A stretch of DNA of 64,000 bases from Blastobasis lacticolella (taxonomy: Eukaryota; Arthropoda; Insecta; Lepidoptera; Blastobasidae): contig LR990067.1 of the NCBI GenBank assembly GCA_905147135.1, forward strand, positions 11,160,001 to 11,224,000. The letters run 5' to 3'. The notes beneath the pieces are model-generated. The model saw nothing but the letters and a program-made list of their open reading frames with translations, was not told where the DNA came from and made no database searches. Each line of letters begins with the position of its first letter. Positions within the stretch are counted from its first letter, which is position 1. Made by a program: the position numbers and the translations under genes. Shown here in pieces: positions 42,421 through 53,700 of this stretch.

Positions 42421-43066
42421 GTTGCGGAGACTTCTGAAATCATAAAAAATCGCCACTCTAAATTGTTTTCTCGTTAATTCCATTTTTGCTACGGACGAAC
42501 TTTCATTTTGTGATAAAAACAAGTGACACGCGAATTTCCGCCAATTTCTTTCTAAATCATAGTTTCTTAAATTTAAAAATATTTAACATTCTATATTCAA
42601 AAATTTATGAGCGGCCAGGAGCGTAGAACTTTCAGCGTGCTTGTCAAGTCTTGCCTAAAGGTAGAAGTTTGGTGAAATGGACCAATTAAGGAAGGTAAAG
42701 GATAGGAGTTTCGTAGTTAGGAAATGCTTAATTCAAGTTTAGTGACAACAAGTTTGTGGCTTTGTACACGCATTATTTAACATTATGTCCTATCTTCTAA
42801 CTAGAAGTTTCTTTCCTCTCTGACTCTATAATGTTCACAGTACCACAGAGCAACATAATACCATAGATTTCCACATGGAGGTTTCTTTTTCGTTATCTTT
42901 TTGGTCTCAGATGGTGTAGCTCAAAGAGATTGGACAGTGAGCTACCTGCTTGCCAGTCTAAGCATGAAGGTAGCTAACTTTCCAATCTTTTTGGTGTAGC
43001 TGGGTGCGACGTGCGCAAATTTTTTTATACACTCTCTGAGAAACGAGCAGACAACCCATCTGGGGC
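42421..43066. other. Intergenic with a short hairpin repeat
   Basis: No gene seen. Bases 42929-42990 hold a hairpin repeat (AGCTACCT / AGGTAGCT arms) that recurs as a 17-bp perfect stem at 43944-43996. Confidence 0.55.
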
Positions 43067-43206
43067 CTTACCATGAACTCTTATAGCAGGACCTAAACAG
43101 AACGGCCCTGCTTAGAACGAGACAGCGCTATACGTATCACATAAGCTTGTCTCGTTCAAACCGAAAGCAATTCTGTTTAGGTCCTGCTATAAGAGTTCAT
43201 GGTAAG
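43067..43206. repeat. Foldback element with 36-bp perfect arms
   Basis: Arms 43067-43102 and 43171-43206 are perfect inverse complements (starting CTTACCATGAACTC). A second nested pair GAACGAGACA / TGTCTCGTTC lies inside. Confidence 0.88.
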
Positions 43207-43351
43207 CCATCTATTACAAGATACCTATTACATCACTCATAACACAAGCTTTCCTTACTTTGGGACTCGAGGAAGACGTAAGAGCATTGGTTAGTGTTCA
43301 GCTGATGTACATAACTCAAAAAAGATTGGAACTCGGTATCTCTCGCGTACG

Positions 43352-43409
43352 AGTTCGACCCGCTAGACTTAAACCCTTGATACAGGGTTTAAGTCTAGCG
43401 GGTCGAACT
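43352..43409. repeat. Perfect 26-bp palindrome with 6-nt loop
   Basis: Arms 43352-43377 and 43384-43409 (AGTTCGACCCGCTAGACT at the left end) with loop TGATAC. It adjoins a reverse SINE-T fragment (43262-43320). Confidence 0.92.
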
Positions 43410-43498
43410 TTTCATGCTCTTTTTTTGAGAGTGCCACAAACTTATCTGACCCGATAGCCAAAGCTAAAACTAAGTGCCGCCATTTTGAAATGTCATGT

Positions 43499-43914
43499 CA
43501 ATGAGGAGTTTTCCAGTAGGTATTGATAATTGGTTTCAAAAAGCATCAATAGATGGCGCTCCTACAATTTTGGTAATATTTTTTTAATCGTTATGATGGT
43601 GGCAGTGATTTCATGCAGCCGATTTAACTTAAAAATAAAATGTTTATTAATATAAACATAACTGTTAAAGGTTGAACGATAGGTAAAAAGAAATAATTGT
43701 AGAAGTTGGCACTATGCTCCATTATTATTACAACCTCTAAAATGGTTGAAAACTATTGACAAATACAATATTATCCAATACAACGTACCCAGTGTTTATA
43801 TCGTGTTTGCTAAGAACCTATTTCAAGCGATTATCAATTACCAAAATTGTCGGGGCGCCATCTTGTGAGTGGCTAGGAATGCTTTAGATACCTATTGGAA
43901 AACTGCTCATTCCA
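43499..43914. mobile_element. Foldback MITE of about 415 bp, copy 2
   Basis: Reverse counterpart of 26229-26644, with ends ATGAGGAGTTTTCCAGTAGG and its inverse. Confidence 0.8.
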
Positions 43915-43943
43915 ACAACAGCGACGCTGTTACCTTCAAAGAG

Positions 43944-43996
43944 ATTGGAAAGTTAGCTACCTTCTTGCCAGTCTAGAAAGTAGCTAACTTTCCAAT
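43944..43996. repeat. Short hairpin, 17-bp arms
   Basis: ATTGGAAAGTTAGCTAC at 43944-43960 and its exact inverse complement at 43980-43996. Confidence 0.8.
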
Positions 43997-44035
43997 ATTT
44001 TTGGTTACCTTGTCAGATAAGTTTTATGCAGTATA

Positions 44036-44275
44036 TTCTCAGCCCATAATAGTCCACTGCAGAACTTTGGGCCTCTCCCACGAAAGGGGAGTTTATGGCC
44101 ATAAACTACACGCTTGGCAGGCCGGTTGGAGATCGCAGTGTATAAATATAACAATGGAAAACGCTGCTACCCATTTTCCAGCCTACGGAGACTATCCTCG
44201 AAAACATTAGTCGCCTTGTACGACACCTACGAGTGTAAGGGGTTGGTGCTATTCTACTCTGCCGGACACCACACG
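44036..44275 (-). mobile_element. Family G retroposon, reverse
   Basis: Reverse complement of the 11391-11634 type, including the CTCTGCCGGACACC end. Confidence 0.72.
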
Positions 44276-44664
44276 GCCATACTTGTAAATATCTACAACA
44301 ATTTAATAACCATTTATTTTTTAATATAAATAAATAAAATATTTTTACAAAGTCTTAAAACTATTACAACGATAAGTCTCTTAAATGATAGTTAATAAAC
44401 AATTAACATGATGATGGAATACTAATTAAACTTACGAGTTTACTTAGGTACAGAGAATAGCCTTAGCATAAAAACTGGAATGCTTAAAATTATACAACAT
44501 GGAGGAGTACAGACTTAAATTAGACAACCCAGTCTACATACATTTTGGTCGTATGAATAAATTATTATACGTATTACATATATTCTCCTAATTGTTTTAA
44601 ACATTACGTATTGTGTAATTTAATTATTTAAAATGTACAAAAACAGTTTTCCTTCAGTTCTGAT

Positions 44665-44700
44665 TTATTGGCTGTCAGCAATGTTGTTACTTTCAATAAC
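44665..44700 (-). CDS. CDO1: CDO last coding exon
   Basis: Acceptor TTGTTTCAG at 44709-44701, 36 nt, phase 0: [11 protein letters not shown] and TAA. Chosen over reading through the exon 5 donor, which would add about 50 unconserved residues. The C-terminal length then matches the family. A variant signal ATTAAA lies about 41 nt downstream (44624-44619). Confidence 0.68.
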   Translation of the reverse strand, partial: VIESNNIADSQ

Positions 44701-47700
44701 CTGAAACAATAAAATACAATAAAATAACACTTTATTGCACACTAAAGTACATACAGAATGCATGGAAGCACAGTACAATGACCGGACTTATCACAGTCGT
44801 GATCTCTTCCAGACAACCTCGGTGGAAGTAAAAGAATACAATATGAATATTAAGGACTATAATATTAATGGGTAAAAATCTCGTTTATTAAGGTACGATA
44901 TACACTAATAATATTAATAAATCAGTGGTCTTCATAATCGATGGCCTAATGGTTAACGGCACCGACTCACAAGCGAAAGGTACTTATTCTATTTCTAATG
45001 ATTGCGTATTTACAGCATTTGAAATTCTGGGGCCATGAGGTCCGGTCCGGAAGCAAAAAGGCTTCTTAGGATGTAGGGGAGGCTTTTTTATACCTCAAAG
45101 GTGGCAAACAAGCTTACGGCTTGCCTGATGGCAAGCAGTCACCGCAGCCTATGGACGTTTGCAATACCGGGGGCATCACTAATGCGTTGCCGACCCCGTA
45201 CAAAACTTTTCACCCCTTTCTTGAAGTACTCCATGTTGTTCTCTCCAGCGAAAACCTCTCCAAGTAGTTCAATCCACAACCTTAGTGTGCATGGGAGAAA
45301 GTTCCTATAGAACCGCACAGTTCGCGACCAATTTGGCTCAAAGATGTGAGGATGAACCCTGTCGGTGGCCAGCGATGCGATGATAGAATGTAGTTGTAGG
45401 CATCATGCAACACAGGTTTAGGATTGGGTTAGGGTAGGTTTGTCTACAAATAGTCATAAGGTTATAGTCACAAAGAGAGAAGCTACTCACATGCTTAATC
45501 TTCTTCCCGTATTTAGACCAGAAGGTGACAGTGACGGGCGTGGGCCGGCCGGTGCGTGCGTCGAACACGCGGCAGGAGTCGAACGGCGGGCAGTAGAGAT
45601 GGAGGGAGACCGCGCCGTCCACGTGCGAGGGGTTCTCCATGCGATGGAGGCCTAGGGCGTCTGTGGAGAGAAGTAAAAGTATTTATATATTGCACACAAA
45701 AATGGTGACAAAGACATGGCAAATATATACATGAAACAAAAGGCTGGAAAGGAAGGTTGGAAGGTTGGCTGGAAGAAATCCCATTGTGGGATAAGCCCGC
45801 CTTTGCTTTGTAAAATTATTTTTGTTACTCCTGTATTTATTAAGCAATAAAGAGTTTACATACATACACAAAAGACACCACTTATTCCCTAAAAAGAAAT
45901 TTAGTAATGTCATACAATAATGTTAGTAGTGGTATCCAATAAAAATAATAAAAAGTCATTCGCATTTATAATATTAGTAGGATTACTAGCGACCCGCCCC
46001 GGCTTTGCTCGGGTGTTCTCGAGTTTTCATGTATAATAATAATATCGTACGTAATATGAACCTTCTGGAAGAAATTCTGTAATTTATGGTGAAAATCGCA
46101 GCTATATCGTTGTAATGATCAGGGAACACACTCGCAGGCAACGTGTTCCATTCCTAAGCCGTACGCATTATAAAGGTTAAACAAAGCGGCTCGTGCGGAT
46201 AGCTGGAAGATCCACGACTTAAGGATGAAGCGTTCGCCCGGATCGCGTCTTCCGATGGTAGAAACTATAATACTGTATTAGGAGATGCACCTAACGAGTG
46301 GCAAGCTCGTTGCAATGTTGATCTACTGGGCTTTTATAAGGACCTTGTTACACGGATTCTTGCCACCTTGACACGTTTAACATGAATTGCGCCGAATCTC
46401 GAATTGATAATAAGAGAAAATCATTTTTAAACACATTAATATCGCATGACGATATTTTTAAGCGATAAGTTTATGTTTTCGTGATTCCCAATGACGAAAA
46501 TAAATCGTCATCGTGTTGTTTTCGCAGTGACAAAGGGTTTTACACTCAATATTTTTAAAGTAAGTACAATATAGAGATAAAGGTAACGTATTGTCGATGG
46601 AACGTGGGTGGCCAAGAGGCTAAGGTATCTGACTCGTAAGCGAAAGGTTACGGGTCGAATCCCGCTGCGGCCATGTACCAATGACTCTTTTTTGAGTTAT
46701 ATACATTAGTTCAATTCTAACCGATGCTCATACGGTGAGGAAAACCATCGTGATGAAACCTGCACATTCAGGCGACTGAATGTGTAACCGTGATCCAATC
46801 TGGTCAGGTTTCCCTGGAAGCAGGACCACGGAGGTCAGATGGCATTCGCTCTTTGATCAAGGATGGCCAAGGCGGACCCCAGGACCTCGTGCGCGAGAGT
46901 AATATCCCGTTTAATGTCCCGGTTGTGACATTAAAGCAAATATGATGTTTTATGACCTATTGTGGATTAGCGTAGTGTTTGTAAAATCGGAGTGACCACG
47001 TCCGAACACGGGAAGAAAACTGACACCAGAGGTCAAAGAAAATGGCAGTTATCGATTTCGTTTCTCGTAAGTTGCAGATGTCCTGGACGGTGTCCGCTTT
47101 CCATCTGTGTCATCTCGAATTCGACAATTTATCTAGCCACATATCTCCATTAATTATGACATTGAAATGTCTATTGCAGCCGAAACATATTTTCTCAACT
47201 ATATTCGACAGTCAAATATTGTCGCAGATAAGCTTTGTACAGCATAAGGCGATGCCCCGGTGTGAAGCACTTTTTGGCTTTATTAAGCATCCCAAGCTTT
47301 TTTGAAGCTAGTTTGACTAGGGTGGATTTGAGGCTATATGAGTAATAGGTATGTAGCTTTATATCACCCACTGTGTCAACTCGAAGCCGGTCATAAACAT
47401 CGTAATCTCGCCGAGATAAAAGCGATTTAGCGCAACACAATAACAAGATAAACTATGACACTGTTCGCGAGCCTCTAATCATTCGTATTTGGCAAATTGT
47501 TTTATCAAATCTGTGACGTTTTTTAGCCTATGGCAGATAATGGCAGTGAAGGTGCTGATATTGTCGCCGTTGCTAACACCAACATCTTGGAGATGGAAAC
47601 CTTCAAGAAATGAGCCTATTTCTATCTTCCCAGGCTGGCATTACATTCGCGACTTCCCGGGTGTTGTAGCCCCGCATGCGTGTTAGCCTCTCTCCTCAGA

Positions 47701-50700
47701 AGAACAACACAACAAGGAGTATAACATGGAGTTCTTCAAGAACGCGGTGAAAAGGTTTCTACGGGGTCAGCAACGCGTGGGTGATGCCCCTGGTATTGCA
47801 AACGGCCATAGGCTGCAGCGACTGCTTACCATTAGGCAGGCCGTAGCTAGCCAACTTAATGGTTTAAAAAATGATTGCTACGCTATAATCATAGTGTGAA
47901 GACTCCGGTTTCATTTTCATATTGTCAGCAAGACTTAGAGATAGTAATTTATATATAAATTATATTAAACCCTTTTTTTATACCAGGGGCATCACCCATG
48001 CGTTGCCGATCCCGTAAAACCTTTTAACCCCTTTCTTGAAGAACTCCATGTTGTACTCTCCAGGAAAAACCTCTCCAAGTAGTTTATTCAACCTTAGTGT
48101 GCTGAGAATACTGCCCTTTATTTTCTTTCCTTCTGTTTATCAGTCAACTTCAGCCGGAGTCATTGTCCCGAATTACGAACTCTAAGTATATCGTCTCAGT
48201 TGCCAGGGAGGTGTGTACGGAGAGATTACGCTATCAATTGTTGCAAATATATTTGTCAATATAATAATAAAGATTGCATTATCTCGATCGGATGCTATTA
48301 TATACTTGATACGGGTGATCGTTCAAGTGGCTATTGTCTTGGCACGTACCATTTCGGCCTAATCCTAGATTGCTTTATCTTCTTATTTTTCTTTTGCTTT
48401 GTACCTACTTCGTTTATTTTTTACACGTGTATAAATTACAGATATAGATTAGGTACGTGAAAATCGAGGTACGTATACGGGTGTCCCAAAAGCCAATACA
48501 TTTCCTGAAGGGCTGATAGAACAGCTCGTGACCAACCTTAGCAAGAAATTAAACAGCGAATAAGCTTATTTATGATGCTGTAATATCCGAAAATATGCAA
48601 TTGAGTTCTATGTCGACAACCTAACCGACAGAAAAAGTCGGATAACCCGCGACCAAGTACAGAACCGATTTTAATGAAACAAATCTAAGAACCAACTCTA
48701 TTTCAAATAGAGAAAACCACATTCTCAAATCGGTCCTTCTGTTCGGGAGCTACGATACCACAGACAGATACACAAAGGCGCAGATACACAGCCAGTCACG
48801 CGTTGGTTAGTCCTCCAAGGAACATCGTTGCACACCTATTGCTACTTTATAACTCACTTCTTTCATGTGATTACTAGACGCAACTACCTGACCTGTGGTA
48901 CAACTAGAATCCTTAAAAAAGTTACTTTCAGTATCTGTATTCGTCAACTCCTCCTAAACAATGAACCAGATTTCGATATGGTTTTAACTATCATTTATAT
49001 AATTTCTTCCGGAATGTTTACATGTACGTACCTACATATAAAACATACGCGACATGCATCTATCTATTATTTTATATATATAAAAGAAAGTCGTGTTTGT
49101 TACAACACTTATAACTCGAGAACGGCTGGACCGATTGCCATGGTTTTTGATTTGTTGGATTTGTTTCCTTCCCGAATAGCAGAATACATCTTAAAAACAA
49201 TGAAAACTCGATATGTGTAATGAATACTTAATTTGGTGGTTTTATGCGAGTGCACATTTTAATAACAATGCCGCGTCCTAGAAGATCTAATCTTTCCCAG
49301 CAAAGCCGTAATGCAATCAGGCAACGGAATATCGCGAGTCAATTAGTGTAGGGTAGGTGTAGGGTAGGTGTAGGGTAGGGGTAGGTGTAGGGTAGGTGTA
49401 GGGTAGGTGTAGGGTAGGTGTAGGGTAAGTGTACGGTAGGTGTACGGTAGGTGTAGGGTAGGTGTAGGGTAGGGGTAGGTGTAGGGTAGGTGTAGGGTAG
49501 GTGTAGGGTAGGTGTAGGGTAGGGGTAGGTGTAGTGTAGGGTAGGTGTAGGGTAGGTGTAGGGTAGGTGTAGGGTAGGTGCAGGGTAGGTGTAGGGTAGG
49601 TGTAGGGTAGGTGTAGGGTAGGTGTAGGGTAAGTGTACGGTAGGTGTAGGGTAGGTGTAGGGTTAGAACGCTACGCGAACGAAGTCGCGCCGGGTCAGCT
49701 AGTATTTTAATAAAAAAAGCCAAAGAACACCCGTGCGCCAGGCCGCTAGTTTTAGACATTTCTTTTGACATCGACTCCGTCGTCCCCGATTACGGTCTCT
49801 AGAGTAGCCCTTCTAATTTACGGAATCTGTAATGTAGGTAGAACTGAAGTAAATAGTAATAAAGAAATTATCTTACCATTTATGTAACAGACGTCGTCGA
49901 CCTCCAACTTAGTCCTTCCAGTTTCAACCATGTTTTGTGAGTCGTAACAACGTTCGTTGCCATTCTGGTCGCCATCTTGTTCTGCATCCTGTCCGCCATT
50001 TTGTGAACCGTTGTCACATGGGCTGTCAATTTTACCGCCATAATTCTGACATCTTTCATTCTGACAGCTGCTGCAGTCTGTGGTGCCGTTGGCCTTGTCG
50101 CTCTCCGAGCAACATCTCCTTGGTTTGTTTCTTAATTTCTTCATCACTTCAGGTTCGACGTTGTCCGGCCAGTTGTATCTGGAATGGTGAGTAATCTATT
50201 AGCAAAAGGTAACAGCTCAAGAGCTCAAGACCGATGTATATTGCCACCAGTGATAGATAACATTGTAGGTATTATAAAAGGTTTCAATGTAAAGTTGTAT
50301 CACCTCTTTAGGTTACTTTGATAGCGGAAAAATTAGTACCTATACAAAATTTATTTTATTGGCAATAATCTATTCCTATAACCAACCTTCCCGCCATCAG
50401 TCCTTAGATCTTTGAAACTACGCATTGGATTTTAATGCGATTTTCAACATTAGATAGAGTTATTTAAGAGGAAGGTTTATAAGCATGAAAAAATGGTAGA
50501 AAAGAGTGAAGTAGGTGTTCGCGTGGCGTCCTACCCCTACATACACCTATTTAACCCCTACCTTATTCTTTCTTATATACCTTCCCCTTGAATCACTCTA
50601 TATATTGTTGAAAACCGCATTACAATCCGCTGTATAGTTTAAAAGATCTAAGCGTACATAAATAGATAAATAGGGACAGACGGCGGGAAGGATAACATGT

Positions 50701-53700
50701 ATTTATTTATCTTTGATGTATTCATTCATTTATTTATTTATTCGTATGGCATATTAATATAAAAATAAAGACTATACTAGGTATAAATAAATCTATAAAT
50801 CCATTTTACAAGACTAGAGCCTCATAATGTATAAAACATCTATTTTAGATGATTTTAACAGCGGCATCGTTAGGGGTTTTCTCTGATGACTGTAGAGCCC
50901 AACACGGAAAAGACAGACTCGGTTACACAGTGAGCAGACATAAGAATGCGCCGATGTAAAGGTACATTGTTTTTTTTTTCTTTTTCTTTTTTTTTAAACG
51001 GGGTGAGGCAAATCAACAAGCTTGGCCCCGAGCCCGCTAACTTATTTAGCTGGATCGAATTGTAAGAGCAGCTTAACGCTCAACAGCAGAATTGCTGCAA
51101 TTAAAACTGCCGTTGAGCACCAAAAACCAAATACCAAATTTGAATAAGGTTAATAAGTAATCTAAAACTGCCATTGAGCTGTAATTGCGATCATTACATT
51201 AAACATTAAAGTTGTAAAGATCTGTCATGTATTATTTCAATGTAACAAAAAGTGTAAATCTGTTGGCAAATAAAATAAATAAATAAATTACAATTCTATC
51301 GAGCCTTTCAAATACTCAAATACTCTTTTTTACTATTGTACAATTCAAAATTTTACATGATATTTGTAAATTAAAATTGAAATTAATACAGTCTATAACA
51401 GTATTTGTTTTAAACTAAACTCGCGTTCTTTACACATATTATTATATTAGACGGGACTTGGACGTGACGAACCTTTTAGATTGGTTACACCCACCGTGGT
51501 CACGAGACGACTGCAACATCGTGACCACGGTGGGTGTAACTCTACCGAAACGTCGGGAAAACAAATCTAAAAGGTACGTCGCGTCCAAGTCCCGTCTAAT
51601 ATAACAATAAGTCTATAACATTATAGGTCAATATCGACGTTAGTAGATTATTTTAATTAAAACGTCTTAAAACTCTTGTTATTTGAATTTGTCATCAAAT
51701 AATTCTTTCAAGCTGTAATAAGCTTTTGCTATTAACAATTTTTTAAGTTTATTTCAAATTTTATAAACAGTCATAGTCCCTAATAGACGCATACCCCCCC
51801 CCCCCCCCCTAATAGTCCCGAATACTTTGGAATTTTATTGTAGACTACAGGACCGAAATTCGTCATTATAAATTTTGATTTATATAACTGTAGGCTTCAC
51901 AATTAAGAACATAATACACATAAATACATTTAAACCCAGGTTATCTAAAACTGATCCGCGACACCAATAAGACCGTGTTGATATTCAAATGATTCTACTT
52001 GACTTTCTAGAAATAAACTTATAATAACAAATCCAAACCGCGATAGCATTATGAAAACATCGTCCGTCGTTATCATTTATGACGATTATTGGCACATTAT
52101 TGCAACAATATAATTTATTATTGTTGCCATTTTATTAATAATTACCCTTTTAGCATAACATTATGGTTTAACGATGTAAACAGTGGGGGATAGCTATCGT
52201 TTGAAAAAGGGGCGTCCATTTGTTGCGTGACCTCAAAATGAGAAGGGATGGGTGCAGCAAAATCTCAACAAATCTCATTGAAGAGGGGGTTAAGAAAATT
52301 TCACGTCAACTTTTTATTTTGATAATACTTATATTTTATTGGAGAAATTTTTGTGGTGTGTGGTGCCGCCACCTCAAAGAATAGCACCACCCCATCTCTT
52401 CCCGTGGGTGTCGTAAGAGGCGACTAAGGGACAAATCCGAAAGGTGGGCAGCAGCATCTTTCTGGGTAGATTTACATCAACTGCACTGCGATCTCCAACC
52501 CGCCTGCCAAGCGTGGAGATTATGGCAATGACCTCTCCTTTCGTGGGAGAGGCCCGAAGTCCTGCAGTGGACTGTTATGGGCTGTGATGATGATTGGAGA
52601 AAAGATATAAATGATTTGCTCAGTGTATTGAAAGGTATATTGCCAAGCAGTATCAAACAAAAGTATTGACACACATCAAATACAAATATACTTATTAATT
52701 GTAAACCGAAACAGCCAGGTCCTAAAGAGTTTTAACTATAATAAACATTATTATTAAATTATCTAAATTAAAAATGTTATTTTTGTATTAAATTATTTAG
52801 TATATAGAAATAAATTTGTACCTACATAGATAACACTTAAGTAATATTTTTTTTATATACCACTAAGGTGGCAAACAAGCTTACGGTCCGCCTGATGGTA
52901 AACAGTCACCACAGCCTATGGACGTACTGCTTATTATTATTTTAAAGCGATATGAAGCAAGATACATGAAAATATTTAGTGAATTTCATTAAGTATTTAA
53001 AAAGTATAGGGTGAGGGTAAAGGGGAGCCCCACCATATCTCATAAAATCTCGCCAAGGTGGAAGGGGAATTAATGGATGGCCCCAAAATAACGATAAAAC
53101 GTGTTAAGTGACAGATATCGAAAAGCCCCTGACAAAGACTACAATATTACTGAACTGATTTTAATGAAACAAAGCTTTTTTTATGTTATACGGTAGACAA
53201 ACAGGCGAGCTGGCCACCTGATGGAAAGTGGTCACCGCCTATGGACATCAGCAACACCGGAGTGTTATTATATATCCCTAAGGTGGCAAACAAGCTTCCG
53301 GCCTGGCCTGATGGTAATCGTAACTTATGGACATTTGTAATACAAGGTAGCCCTCCGTGTTGCAGACTCGGTTTAAACTTCAGAGAATACCTCTCCAGGG
53401 CGCCCATTCCACAGTTAAGTGTGCGAGAGAGAAAGTTTTATTAACCATCTCGATCTATCTAAATCGAGATCCGGCTCTGCTTGGCATTGTCGGGCACTGC
53501 CCGGCTCAGTTTGGTATCGTCGGACACTGTCCGGCCGTGGTCGGCGTGGGGTGGGTATGCTCCGGTCCTGTGGCGGCCAACATGTCACTGTGTGTTTCCT
53601 TCCTACTCTCCTGCCCCCTCATCTTTGACGATTAAAATAATCATCTTGGCGTTAATGTCCCGGTTGTGCTCTCGCCGCGAGGGCCCGGGGCCCACCTTGA

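Larger units (their letters stand above)
45661..49876 (-). other. CDO intron 4 with multiple mobile elements
   Basis: From left to right: LINE tail (45790-45865), a minus-strand Helitron end, a retroposon fragment (46110-46255), SINE-T (46600-46945), a reverse RT fragment (47200-47350), retroposon fragments (47700-47850, 47973-48100), an unassigned stretch (48100-49050) and a Helitron (49059-49702). Confidence 0.7.

Noticed and set aside
45338..45490. CDO coding sequence continuing to the stop at 45338
   Set aside because: It crosses a good GTGAGT donor and adds unconserved sequence; a phase-matched terminal exon exists at 44700-44665.
49343..49771. 142-codon minus ORF of [11 protein letters not shown] repeats (also 40860-41180)
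   Set aside because: Frame created by the GGGTAGGTGTA tandem repeat inside Helitrons.
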